Below, one piece after another: positions 23,557 to 33,108 of a stretch of DNA of 57,096 bases. Position numbers and translations under genes: made by a program. This stretch comes from JBJXFE01 sp046153875 (GTDB taxonomy: Bacteria; Planctomycetota; Phycisphaerae; Phycisphaerales; UBA1924): positions 1 through 57,096 of the forward strand of contig JBJXFE010000033.1 of the NCBI GenBank assembly GCA_046153875.1, written 5' to 3'. The stretch's first letter is position 1. Each line of letters begins with the position of its first letter. The notes under the pieces were generated by a model. The model had not been told where the DNA came from and ran no database searches. It was given only the letters and a program-made list of their open reading frames with translations.

Positions 23557-25737
23557 TTACGGGCAGCCGAGGATGTACTTGCCCTGGAAGCAGCCGAAGT
23601 CGGCGACGGTGAGGTTGCCGCTCGCGTTGCAGTCGGCGTACAGGTCGCCCAGGGCGTACTTGCCCTGGAAGCACCCGAAGTCCGCGACGGTGAGGGTGTT
23701 GCTGTTATTGCAATCGGGGTAGCACGAGACGCTCAGGACCGCGCCGCTGCTCAGGTCGGTGCCGCACGCGGTGGTCGTCATGCAGGTGTACGTCCCCTCA
23801 TCGGCGGAGGTCACGTTGGAGATGGTCAGGGCGGTGCCGAAGACGCCCGAGATGTGACCGGGGACGACGGTGAGGTTTACGCCGTTGCGCCGCCACTGGT
23901 AGGTCACGATGCCGCCGGAGGACGTGGCGGTGCAGCCGAAGAGGACGGTGGCGCCGGGGGCGACGGACACGGGCAGCGGGTTCGCCTGGACTTCCGGCTC
24001 GCACGCGGTCTTCCACGTGGCCAGGGCTTCGGCGATCTGCTCGCGGAGCATCTCCTGCTTCATCGAGTAGACGATGGTGGGCAAGGTCGAAGCGTTGTGC
24101 CCGAAGAGCGCGAAGGTGTATTCCCGCGGCAGGATGAGCCAGTTGCTCGCGAGGGTCACCTTCCGGGGCAGGCTCGCCCACCCGCCCTCGGTTCCCCACG
24201 CCAGGTTCCCGCACTCATACGACCCGCCCTTGTTCACGTACCGCACCGCGTCTTTGAACTGGTCGCGGACGGTCGTGGGCAGGTTGATCGCCGCGGCCTC
24301 CTGGTTGATGACGTTGTTCAGCGTCATGTACGACCCGTACCCGAGGCTGTCCAGGTCGTTCATGCGATCGAAGAGCTGCTCCCGCCAAGAGTTGCTGTAC
24401 AGCGTGCCGTCCACGGCCTGCTCCATGAAGTCGGCCATCTCGCCCGTCGTCGCCTTGTTGAGCACGACGGCGCACTGGCAGTCCTGGCGGTCGAGGGTGA
24501 GGCTCGGGGCCCCGTGGGCGTCGGCGAACGCGAGCAGGCTGGGGATGCTGTACCGCTTCTCCAGCGCGATGAGGGCGTTGTTGCTGCTGGGCTCGAGCAG
24601 CGCGCGGACAGTGTCCGAGACGCTGTGGAACACCGGCGTGCAGGTCCACGTGAACGGGCAGGAGGAGCACTCGTTGCGGTGCTCGACGTTGGCGTTGAGC
24701 GAGTCCGCGCCGATCGAGCACTGGTGGATCGCGTAGACCCCGTGGAGCAGCTTGACGGTGCTGCACGGCTCGAACGCGAACGTCTGGTTGACGCCCGCGA
24801 GCACGGGCCCGCCGACCTGCTTGAGCGTGAACCCGGTGATGCCGTCCGTCCCGGCCCAGAGCAGGTCGCGGACGCGGCGCGTCTGGGCGTTGGAGTTGTC
24901 CACCATCGCCACGGCGAACCGAGTGCTGCCGACAAAGTTCGTGAACCGTCTCATGCACGTGAGCCGCGCCCCGTACTGGTTCACGAGGTCGTTGACCTGC
25001 GCGCTGGAGAGGTTCCCGTGGAACCACCCCGCGCCGGGGTTCTGGCCGACCATCACCACCGAGTACCGCGGCGCCGACGTGATGGTCCCGCCGCTCTCGA
25101 TCGCGATGCTGATGAGGCGGGCGCTGTTGGCGGTGAGCTCCGCGACGACCTGCGCTTCGGTGATGTTGTAGTACACCCACCAGCTCTGCACGTTGGCCCC
25201 GGTGTTGGGCACGGCCACGGCGCTGTAGTACTTCGTGGTGCCGATCGTGTAGGTGTCCAAGTCGATCAGCCGCAGGTTGGTCCCGCTGAGCCACGAGTTG
25301 ATCTGCGCGACGCTGACGCCCGCGACCCAGCCCCATCCGGGCGCGGCGGTGGCCCCGCTGTTAGGCACGCCGACGGCGGTGAAGACCATGTTGCCCGCCG
25401 CGTTCTCGTAGCCTTCCAGGTCCAAGAGCCGCAGGTTGTTCGTGTTGAGCCAAGTCGTGATCCCGGCGGAAGTCTGCCCGTACGTCACCATCGAACCGGA
25501 GACGGCGTAGGCCCCGGAGTTCACGACGAACAGGGTGTCATAGGTCGGGGTGAGGCCGGTGGTGGCCAGCTCGATGCTGAAGGGGCGTGAGCCGGTGCTG
25601 ATGGAGGTGTTGATCTGGTTGCCGGTGGCCCCGTAGAGGTATCCCCACCCTGCCGGGGTGTCGAGGATTCGGTCGGGTTGGGCAAGGGTTTGGCCGCAAA
25701 CGGCGAGTGCGGCGACGGTGGCGATGAGGGTCTTCAT
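23557..25737 (-). CDS. Secreted polyglycine-hydrolase-like serine hydrolase with BTRD repeats, Ig-like domain and dockerin-like tail
   Basis: 726 residues with a signal peptide (MKTLIATVAALAVCGQTLAQ). Residues ~25-310 are several ~45-residue repeats of the 'bacterial tandem repeat domain' type (for example WVAGVSVAQINSWLSGTNLR, LIDLDTYTIGTTKYYSAVAV). In polyglycine hydrolases these form the N-terminal propeller-like domain. Residues ~320-590 are beta-lactamase-fold like, with a Ser-x-x-Lys in EPCSTVKLLHGVYAI (~335) as candidate nucleophile pair. An Ig-like domain follows (~600-670; CTATSSGGIVTYQWRRNGVN, SADEGTYTCMTT). The C-terminus is the double dockerin-like unit ending GCP. Probably an extracellular peptidase or esterase. 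Confidence 0.72.
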   Translation of the reverse strand: MKTLIATVAALAVCGQTLAQPDRILDTPAGWGYLYGATGNQINTSISTGSRPFSIELATTGLTPTYDTLFVVNSGAYAVSGSMVTYGQTSAGITTWLNTNNLRLLDLEGYENAAGNMVFTAVGVPNSGATAAPGWGWVAGVSVAQINSWLSGTNLRLIDLDTYTIGTTKYYSAVAVPNTGANVQSWWVYYNITEAQVVAELTANSARLISIAIESGGTITSAPRYSVVMVGQNPGAGWFHGNLSSAQVNDLVNQYGARLTCMRRFTNFVGSTRFAVAMVDNSNAQTRRVRDLLWAGTDGITGFTLKQVGGPVLAGVNQTFAFEPCSTVKLLHGVYAIHQCSIGADSLNANVEHRNECSSCPFTWTCTPVFHSVSDTVRALLEPSSNNALIALEKRYSIPSLLAFADAHGAPSLTLDRQDCQCAVVLNKATTGEMADFMEQAVDGTLYSNSWREQLFDRMNDLDSLGYGSYMTLNNVINQEAAAINLPTTVRDQFKDAVRYVNKGGSYECGNLAWGTEGGWASLPRKVTLASNWLILPREYTFALFGHNASTLPTIVYSMKQEMLREQIAEALATWKTACEPEVQANPLPVSVAPGATVLFGCTATSSGGIVTYQWRRNGVNLTVVPGHISGVFGTALTISNVTSADEGTYTCMTTTACGTDLSSGAVLSVSCYPDCNNSNTLTVADFGCFQGKYALGDLYADCNASGNLTVADFGCFQGKYILGCP

Positions 25738-25884
25738 GCCGCTACGTGCGGGGGGTGTGGCCGGGGCGGCCAGAGAATTGCCATGGGCCATGGCCAATGG
25801 GCGATGGGCAGGCTTGGCACAAGCGGCCCGCCCGCGACGTGCCCCCCGCGCCCGATCGCGGCCAAAGATACGGCGGGAGGGGCC

Positions 25885-26509
<625 letters not shown>

Positions 26510-26511
<2 letters not shown>

Positions 26512-26552
26512 AGAGGTGGGGAGGTGAAGAGGTGAGCATGTGAGCGGGTGGA
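26510..26552. repeat. GGTGAAGAGGTGAGC-type short repeats between sigma and kinase genes
   Basis: A run of imperfect AGGTGAAGAGGTGAGC-like units overlaps the sigma stop. The same unit type occurs at 141-192, inside the partial gene at the left edge, and a weaker GAGGTGTCGAGGTG run lies at 640-668. It probably expands by slippage; no regulatory role is evident. Confidence 0.5.
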
Positions 26553-26604
26553 GAGGAGCGGTAATGGGGGTAGCAGTTGACGGCCCGTGTACACTCGTGC
26601 CGGC

Positions 26605-29600
26605 ATGACCGCGATGGGGACCAGCGGAGTTCGGGAGGGGGGCGGCTCGCGGGGCGCGGACCGTGAGCGCCGCGTCCGTCGTCTGTTCGAGGCGGCGTCC
26701 CGGGAGCAGGGCGCGGCACGTGCTTTGATCCTCGACGCGGCCCGCATCGACGATCCCGAGGTGTGCGCCGAGGTCGAAGCGCTGCTCGGCTACCACGAAC
26801 AAAGCGACCACCTGCTCGACGGCTCGGCGCTCGAAGCGGCGTCGGCCCTGACCGGCGGTGGGGGGGCGGGCGGGTCGGGCTCGGACGCGGCGCCGCCCGC
26901 GCTTCCCGCGGCGATCGGGCGCTTCAAGATCATCCGCGAGCTCGGTCGCGGCGGGATGGGCGTGGTGTACGAGGCGGAGCAGGAGTTCCCGCGGCGCCGG
27001 GTGGCGCTGAAGGTGGTGCGTCCCGAGCTGGTCACGTCGTCGCTGCTCAAACGGTTCTCGCACGAGGCCGAGGCGCTCGCGTCGCTCCAGCACGCGGGGA
27101 TTGCCCAGCTCTTCGAGGCCGGGTTCGCCGACGGCGAAGCGGGAGTGGGGGGGCGGCGGCCGTACATCGTGATGGAGCTGGTCGAGGGGCGCCCGCTGAC
27201 CGTCTACGCGCGCGAGGCCGGGCGCGGGGCGGGGGGCGGGGCGGGGGGCGGGGCGGGGGGCGGGGTTGGCCGGGGCGGGCTTTCGATCGCCGAGCGCTTC
27301 GAGCTGGTGGCCCGCGCGTGCGACGCGGTGGACCACGCGCACCGGCGCGGGGTCATCCACCGCGATCTGAAGCCTGCGAACATCCTCGTCAACGATCGCG
27401 GCGAGCCGAAGGTGCTGGACTTCGGCGTGGCGCGCCTCACCGGGGCCGACGCCCCCGACCACGCGATGACCAGCGCGGGGCAGCTCATCGGCACGCTCGG
27501 GTACATGAGCCCCGAACAGGTGGCGGGCGACCCGCGGGCGGTGGACTCGCGGTCGGACGTCTACGCGCTGGGGGCGATCCTGTATGAGACGCTGGCGGAG
27601 CGGTCGCCGATCGACGTGGGGGGGATGAGCGTGACGCAGGCGGCGCTGTCCCTGCGCGACCGCGAGCCGACCCCGCTGGGGCGGCTTGACGCGCGGCTGC
27701 GCGGCGACGCCGAGACGATCGCGGCCAAGGCGCTGGAAAAGGACGCGACGCGGCGGTACGCGTCGGCGGCGGAACTCGCGGCCGACCTGCGGCGGTTCCT
27801 GGCGCGCGAGCCGATCGCGGCTCGGCGCGATTCGTCGCTCTACATCCTCCAGAAACGGATGCGCCGCTACCGGTGGGTGCTGGGGGCCGCGGCCGGGTTC
27901 CTGCTGCTGGTCGCGGGGTTCGCGGCGTGGGCCGCGGCGTCGGCGTCGTCGTACCGGGCGCTGGCGGGGCGCGAGCGATTGGCCAAGGCCGCGGAGTCCG
28001 CGGCGAACGCCGCGTTGGAGAGCGAGCTGCGCACGAGCAACCTGGAGCGGGCGCGGCTGCTGGTCGCGTCCGGCTCCGCGCCCGACGGCGAAGAGATCCT
28101 GTGGAACGAGCACGTCCGGAACCCGTCGGCTCCGGACACGCTGTGGGCGCTGCGGGATGCGTACGCGCACTACCCGTGCCGGGCGACACTCGAAGGGCAC
28201 GCGGCGCCGACCGAGGGCGTAGCGGTTTCGCGGGACGGGGGCGTGGTTGTTTCCGGCGACCGGCGCGGCGTTCTCCGCGTCTGGGACGGGCGGAGCGGGG
28301 CGTGCGTGCGCACGCTGCCGGGGCCGCCGGTGTTCATCCGGTCGATCGCGCTCGCACCCGACGCGGGCACGGCGTTGGTGGCCGGCGCTGACGGCGTCCT
28401 GATCGCGTGGGACCTGGCGACGGGCGGAAAGACCGGGGTGGCCCGCGCGCACAAGCCCGGGCGGTTCAGCGTCGCGATCTCGCCCGACGGCATCCTGGCC
28501 GCCACCGGGGGCGGTGATGAGAGCCTGCGCCTGTGGAATGCGCGGACGCTCGCGCCCGTCGGCGAGCTGGGGGTCCACCCCGGCGGCGTGCACCACGTCG
28601 CGTTTTCCGCGGACGGCACGCGCCTGACGGCGAGCGGGAACGAGGGCGTTCGCGTGATTGACGTGGGCGCCCGGCGCTCGATCGGCCCGCTGATGGTTCA
28701 CGCCGGGGCGGCGGGCGCGGCGTTCTCGCCGGACGCGAAGACCATCGCGTCCTGCGGCGCGGACGCGACGGTGCGCCTGTGGGATGCGGCGTCGATGACA
28801 CCGGCGGGGGCGATCGTCAAGGGCCCGGCCTGGGGCGTGCGGCACGTCGCGTTTTCGTCGGATGGTCGGCGGGTGCTCTTCGCGGACTGGTGGGCGATGT
28901 ACGCCGCGGAGGCGGCGGACAAGGCGCGGGCGGAGCTGGTCGCGGTGTCGGACAGCATCATCGCGCACTGCGCGCTCAGCGCCGACGGCTCCACGCTCGC
29001 CTCCACGGCGGGCGACCGCACGGTGCGTGTGTGGGATGTGTCGGCCGACGGGGCGCGGCGCTGGCTCGAGCCCCCGCACGGGTCGCGCGGGTACCTGCAC
29101 ATGGCGGCCGTTACGCCCGACGGTTCGACGATCGCGGTGGTGAACGAGTCGGGGGCGGCGAACCTGTGGCGCGCGTCGGACCTGAGCCACGTGGCGACGC
29201 TCCCGGGGCGACGGGTCCGCCTGTTCGACGTGGCGTTCAGCGGCGACGGGGCGTTCCTGGCGGTGGCGTCGTCGGACGGTGCGGCCCGGGTGTGGGACGT
29301 CGCGCGGCGCGAGCTCGTCACCGAGTTCGACGCCCACCCGGGGTCGAGCCTGACGCACGTGCGGTTCTCGCCGGACGGGACGGTGCTGGCGACGTGCGGC
29401 TACGACAAGCTCGTGAAGCTGTGGGACACGCGCGACTGGAGCCTCAAGGCCGAGGCGCGGACCGGGAGTTCGAACACCCGGCAGGTGCGCTTCACGCCCG
29501 ACGGGAAGCTGATGCTGACGACCAACAGCGCCGGCACGCTCCAGATCATGAACGCGGCGGACGCGGCGGTGATCGAGACTATCCGTGAGGAGGGGGCGCT

Positions 29601-30054
29601 CTGGGCGCTGGACATCAGCCCCGACGGGACGCGCTTCGCGCTCGGGGACGGCGAGCGGCGGACCCGCATCTTCGACCTGGCGTCGCGGCGCGTGCTGCTG
29701 AGCCTGGAGGGGCACCGCGAGATCATCTGGTCGGTCGCATTCTCGGGCGACGGTCGCCTGCTGGCCAGCGAGAGCAGCGACGGGATGCTCAAGGTATGGG
29801 ACGCGAGGACGGGGGCCTGCCTGATCACGGTGCTCGACGATGACCAGGGGCTGGTGTTCCCGCTCTCGTTCATGCCGGGGTCGTACCGGGTGCTTACGGG
29901 GCACGGATTTCGCGGGGCGGCGATCTGGGACTTCGCGTACTACGACCGCTTCATCGCGGGCAACGCAGAACATCACCTGCGGCGGCTCTCGCGCGACGAG
30001 CCGCCGGAGCTGATCGCGGCCGCGCGGCGCTGGGCGGCGACGATCGGGCGCTGA
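26605..30054 (+). CDS. Membrane Ser/Thr protein kinase with WD40 repeats
   Basis: 1149 residues from the ATG at 26605 (a GTG at 26587 and an ATG at 26614 are alternatives). The N-terminal ~90 residues are the charged EVEALLGYHEQSDHLL module common in planctomycete kinases. The kinase domain (~105-390) is complete: GRGGMGVVYEAEQ, the Lys in VALKVV, HRDLKPANILV (~250), DFGVARL (~271) and GYMSPEQVAG. One helix (WVLGAAAGFLLLVAGFAAWA, ~423) anchors it. The outer ~620 residues are about a dozen WD40 units (for example VAFSADGTRLTASG). The unusual feature is a Gly-Ala insert of ~20 residues before the HRD helix, encoded by GGGGCGGGG repeats. It probably works with the sigma factor just upstream. Confidence 0.92.
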   Translation: MTAMGTSGVREGGGSRGADRERRVRRLFEAASREQGAARALILDAARIDDPEVCAEVEALLGYHEQSDHLLDGSALEAASALTGGGGAGGSGSDAAPPALPAAIGRFKIIRELGRGGMGVVYEAEQEFPRRRVALKVVRPELVTSSLLKRFSHEAEALASLQHAGIAQLFEAGFADGEAGVGGRRPYIVMELVEGRPLTVYAREAGRGAGGGAGGGAGGGVGRGGLSIAERFELVARACDAVDHAHRRGVIHRDLKPANILVNDRGEPKVLDFGVARLTGADAPDHAMTSAGQLIGTLGYMSPEQVAGDPRAVDSRSDVYALGAILYETLAERSPIDVGGMSVTQAALSLRDREPTPLGRLDARLRGDAETIAAKALEKDATRRYASAAELAADLRRFLAREPIAARRDSSLYILQKRMRRYRWVLGAAAGFLLLVAGFAAWAAASASSYRALAGRERLAKAAESAANAALESELRTSNLERARLLVASGSAPDGEEILWNEHVRNPSAPDTLWALRDAYAHYPCRATLEGHAAPTEGVAVSRDGGVVVSGDRRGVLRVWDGRSGACVRTLPGPPVFIRSIALAPDAGTALVAGADGVLIAWDLATGGKTGVARAHKPGRFSVAISPDGILAATGGGDESLRLWNARTLAPVGELGVHPGGVHHVAFSADGTRLTASGNEGVRVIDVGARRSIGPLMVHAGAAGAAFSPDAKTIASCGADATVRLWDAASMTPAGAIVKGPAWGVRHVAFSSDGRRVLFADWWAMYAAEAADKARAELVAVSDSIIAHCALSADGSTLASTAGDRTVRVWDVSADGARRWLEPPHGSRGYLHMAAVTPDGSTIAVVNESGAANLWRASDLSHVATLPGRRVRLFDVAFSGDGAFLAVASSDGAARVWDVARRELVTEFDAHPGSSLTHVRFSPDGTVLATCGYDKLVKLWDTRDWSLKAEARTGSSNTRQVRFTPDGKLMLTTNSAGTLQIMNAADAAVIETIREEGALWALDISPDGTRFALGDGERRTRIFDLASRRVLLSLEGHREIIWSVAFSGDGRLLASESSDGMLKVWDARTGACLITVLDDDQGLVFPLSFMPGSYRVLTGHGFRGAAIWDFAYYDRFIAGNAEHHLRRLSRDEPPELIAAARRWAATIGR

Positions 30055-30080
30055 GGTCGCGGCATCATTGAGGAGCACGA

Positions 30081-33047
30081 ATGGCCGGGGTCATCCGAAT
30101 CGGTGCGGCGGCGATCCTGGTGCTGATCGTGGCGCGTTCGCCGGCGATGCGCGGATCGGAGCGGTGGGGTCTGCGGGCCGATGGACTGCGGTGCGAGTAC
30201 CTGAATGACCCGTTGGGCGTGGAGGAGTCGGCGCCGCGTCTGAGCTGGGTCGTGTCCGCCGAGCGCCGGGGGGAGCATCAGAGGGCGTACCAGGTGCTCG
30301 TCGCGTCGTCGGCTGAGCGGCTGGGGCGCGATGAGGGCGATCTGTGGGACTCGGGCCAGGTCCTGTCGTTCGACACCGCGCACATCACGTACGGCGGCAC
30401 GCCCCTCGAATCGCGGCAGGAGTGCTCTTGGAAGGTGCGGTCGTGGGATCGTCACGGGGCGCCGGGGCCGTGGAGCGATCCGGCACAGTGGGAGATGGGG
30501 CTGCGGCGCCCGGAGGATTGGACCGGCGCGTGGGTGGAGGCACGCACGACCCCGGTCGCCCTCAAAGTGACCCGCGCGGAGTATCACACACCCGACGGCC
30601 GCACGGCGAAGGACGTGACGGACGTCGTCGCCGGGCTGATCGCGGCGAAGGGTCCGAACTTCGTGCCGACGAATGAATCGCTCGGCGGTGACCCCGCGCC
30701 GGGTGTTGCGAAGCGGCTGACCGTGGAGTTCGAGTGCGACGGTGTACGGATGACGATTGAGGGACCGGAAAACGCGCCGATCGCGCTGCCCGAGGGCCGG
30801 CTGCCGTACTTGCGCAAGGCGTTTGCGGTCGGGCGGCGCGTGGTGAAGGCCCGGCTCTACGCGACCGCACTGGGCGTGTACGAGCTGCACCTCAACGGCA
30901 CGCGCGTCGGGGATCAGCATCTCGCGCCGGGCTGGACGGACTACTCGAAGCGCGTGCGCTACCAGGTGTATGACGTGACGGATCAGTTGGTGGAGGGTCG
31001 CAATGCCCTCGGGGCGGTGGTCGCGCCGGGCTGGTACAGCGGGCGCGCGGGGCTGTTCCATGCGAGGCAGTTCTACGGCACGGTCCCGGCCTTGCTCGCG
31101 CAGATCGAGATCACCTACGCCAACGGGAGCGTGGAACGGGTCGTCACGGACGGTTCGTGGAGGACGCACGCCGGCCCGCGGCTCGCGGCGGACCTCATGG
31201 ACGGCGAGGCCCACGACGCACGGGCGGACGTGGCCGGATGGTCCGAGGCGGGGTTCGACGACAGCGATTGGTCCTCGGCGACGACCCGGCATGAGGCCCG
31301 GAGGCTCCAGGCGGATGTGTCCGAGCCCATCCGCGCGCTGATGGAACTGCCGGCGCGGAACATGACCGAGCCCGCGCCCGGGCGCTGGACGTTCGACATC
31401 GGCCAGAACATGGTGGGGGTGGTTCGCCTGCGGGTGGAGGGGCCGCGCGGGGCGGTCGTGACCCTGCGACACGGGGAGATGCTCAACGCTGACGGGACGG
31501 TCTATACCCAGAACCTGAGGGGGGCGCGGGCGACGGATACGTATGTGTGCCGCGGCGACGGCGTGGAGACATGGCAACCGCGGTTCACGTTTCACGGATT
31601 CCGTTACGTCGAGGTCACGGGCCTGCTCTCGCGGCCGGAGCTTGACGCCGTCACCGGCGTTGTGCTCGGCTCCGATCTCCCTCCGTACGGGACGTTCTCG
31701 TGCTCCGACCTGCGCCTCAATCAGCTCCAAGCGAACATCGTGTGGGGGCTTCGCGGCAACTACCTGAGTGTGCCCATGGACTGCCCGCAGCGCGACGAGC
31801 GGATGGGTTGGATGGCCGATGCGCAGGTTTTCCTCCCGACCGCGGTCTACAACGCCGGTGTCGCGCCGTTCATGACCAAGTGGATGGACGACGTCGCGGA
31901 CGCGCAGCGCGACGACGGGGCCCACTCGGACGTGGCGCCCGCGATGAAGGGGCTGAGCTACGGCACTCCGGCGTGGGGTGACGCGGGGTCGATCGTGCCG
32001 TGGGAGCTCTACCGGACGTACGGCGACACCCGCATCCTGGAGCGGCACGTCGGGTCGATGATCCGCTGGGTGGAGTGGTGCCGGGCGCATAGCACGGGTC
32101 TGATCCGCGACCGGGATCGCGGCAACGACTATGGAGACTGGCTGTCGATCGGCGCGGACACCCCGAAAGACCTGATCGGGACCGCGTACTTCGCGCACTC
32201 CACGGACCTGCTGACTCGGACGCTGCGGGTGCTGGGGCGCGATGAGGAGGCCGGGAAGTACGAGGGATTGCTCGGGGAGATCAGGGGCGCGCTCAACGCG
32301 CGGTACGTGCGCGACGATGGGTTCATCGCTGGGGACACGCAGTGCGTATACACGCTCGCGCTGGCGTTCGATCTGCTCCCGGAGGCTTCACGACCCGAGG
32401 CGCTGCGCCGTCTCGTGGCGGACATCGAAGCGAAGGGGAACCGCCTCTCGACCGGGTTCGTCGGCGTGAGCCACCTGCTGAACGCGCTCACCGATCACGG
32501 GCGACCGGATGTCGCGCACCGTCTGCTGATGCAGGACGAGTTCCCATCCTGGCTCTTCCCCGTGAAGCACGGTGCGACGACAATCTGGGAGCGTTGGGAC
32601 GGCTGGACGCCCGAGGGTGGCGTCCACCGCGACTGGACCATGAACTCGTTTAACCACTACGCGCTCGGCTCGTGCGGTCGGTGGCTCTTCGAGAGCGTGG
32701 CGGGCATCGCGCAGGAGCGGGACGGCGCGGGATTCCATCGGATCGTGATCCGCCCGCGTGTCGGCCCCACGCTGACCCGCGCCGAGGCGAGCTACCGAGC
32801 GGTATCAGGGACGATCGAGAGTTCTTGGGCGATCGCCGACGGTGTGTTCACCCTCCGCGTGACGATCCCGGTGGGCACGCGGGCGACGGTGTACGTGCCG
32901 ACCGCGCGTCCCGCGGACGTGCTCGAGTCCGGCCGGCCGGTCCGCGAGTCCGAAGGGGTGGGCGTCTTGAACGCCGAGCCCGGCGAGGCAGTTCTGTCTG
33001 TCGGGTCGGGGACCTACTCGTTCGCGGCGCCCGCGCCCGAGCGATGA
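30081..33047 (+). CDS. Alpha-L-rhamnosidase, GH78
   Basis: 988 residues. The ATG has GAGGAG upstream, and a hydrophobic N-terminus suggests export. The N-terminal beta domain (EYLNDPLGVEESAPRLSWVV) is the Bac_rhamnosid_N type. Between ~155 and ~240 there is an inserted segment (AEYHTPDGRTAKDVTDVVAG, NESLGGDPAPGVAKRLTVEF) found in some secreted bacterial GH78s. The (alpha/alpha)6 catalytic domain has CPQRDERMGWMADAQVF with the candidate Asp/Glu acids, and TTIWERWDGWTPEG carries the Glu implicated as base in GH78. A beta-sandwich ends the protein. It should release terminal rhamnose from plant or algal polysaccharides. It starts 27 bp after the kinase gene. Confidence 0.93.
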   Translation: MAGVIRIGAAAILVLIVARSPAMRGSERWGLRADGLRCEYLNDPLGVEESAPRLSWVVSAERRGEHQRAYQVLVASSAERLGRDEGDLWDSGQVLSFDTAHITYGGTPLESRQECSWKVRSWDRHGAPGPWSDPAQWEMGLRRPEDWTGAWVEARTTPVALKVTRAEYHTPDGRTAKDVTDVVAGLIAAKGPNFVPTNESLGGDPAPGVAKRLTVEFECDGVRMTIEGPENAPIALPEGRLPYLRKAFAVGRRVVKARLYATALGVYELHLNGTRVGDQHLAPGWTDYSKRVRYQVYDVTDQLVEGRNALGAVVAPGWYSGRAGLFHARQFYGTVPALLAQIEITYANGSVERVVTDGSWRTHAGPRLAADLMDGEAHDARADVAGWSEAGFDDSDWSSATTRHEARRLQADVSEPIRALMELPARNMTEPAPGRWTFDIGQNMVGVVRLRVEGPRGAVVTLRHGEMLNADGTVYTQNLRGARATDTYVCRGDGVETWQPRFTFHGFRYVEVTGLLSRPELDAVTGVVLGSDLPPYGTFSCSDLRLNQLQANIVWGLRGNYLSVPMDCPQRDERMGWMADAQVFLPTAVYNAGVAPFMTKWMDDVADAQRDDGAHSDVAPAMKGLSYGTPAWGDAGSIVPWELYRTYGDTRILERHVGSMIRWVEWCRAHSTGLIRDRDRGNDYGDWLSIGADTPKDLIGTAYFAHSTDLLTRTLRVLGRDEEAGKYEGLLGEIRGALNARYVRDDGFIAGDTQCVYTLALAFDLLPEASRPEALRRLVADIEAKGNRLSTGFVGVSHLLNALTDHGRPDVAHRLLMQDEFPSWLFPVKHGATTIWERWDGWTPEGGVHRDWTMNSFNHYALGSCGRWLFESVAGIAQERDGAGFHRIVIRPRVGPTLTRAEASYRAVSGTIESSWAIADGVFTLRVTIPVGTRATVYVPTARPADVLESGRPVRESEGVGVLNAEPGEAVLSVGSGTYSFAAPAPER

Positions 33048-33071
33048 TCGAACCGTGTCCGCCCCGGGCCG

Positions 33072-33099
33072 TTGACACCGACCGTCCGGACGGTATTGT
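33072..33099 (+). promoter_or_regulatory. Promoter-operator of the tetR-RND operon
   Basis: A consensus -35 TTGACA (33072-33077) and TATTGT (33094-33099) are 16 bp apart. The spacer contains the perfect 14-bp palindrome ACCGTCCGGACGGT (33081-33094), of the ACCG...CGGT type bound by TetR/AcrR regulators. Expected transcription start is about 33106, two or three bases before the TTG start codon. Confidence 0.75.
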
Positions 33100-33108
33100 T
33101 CTCCCGCC

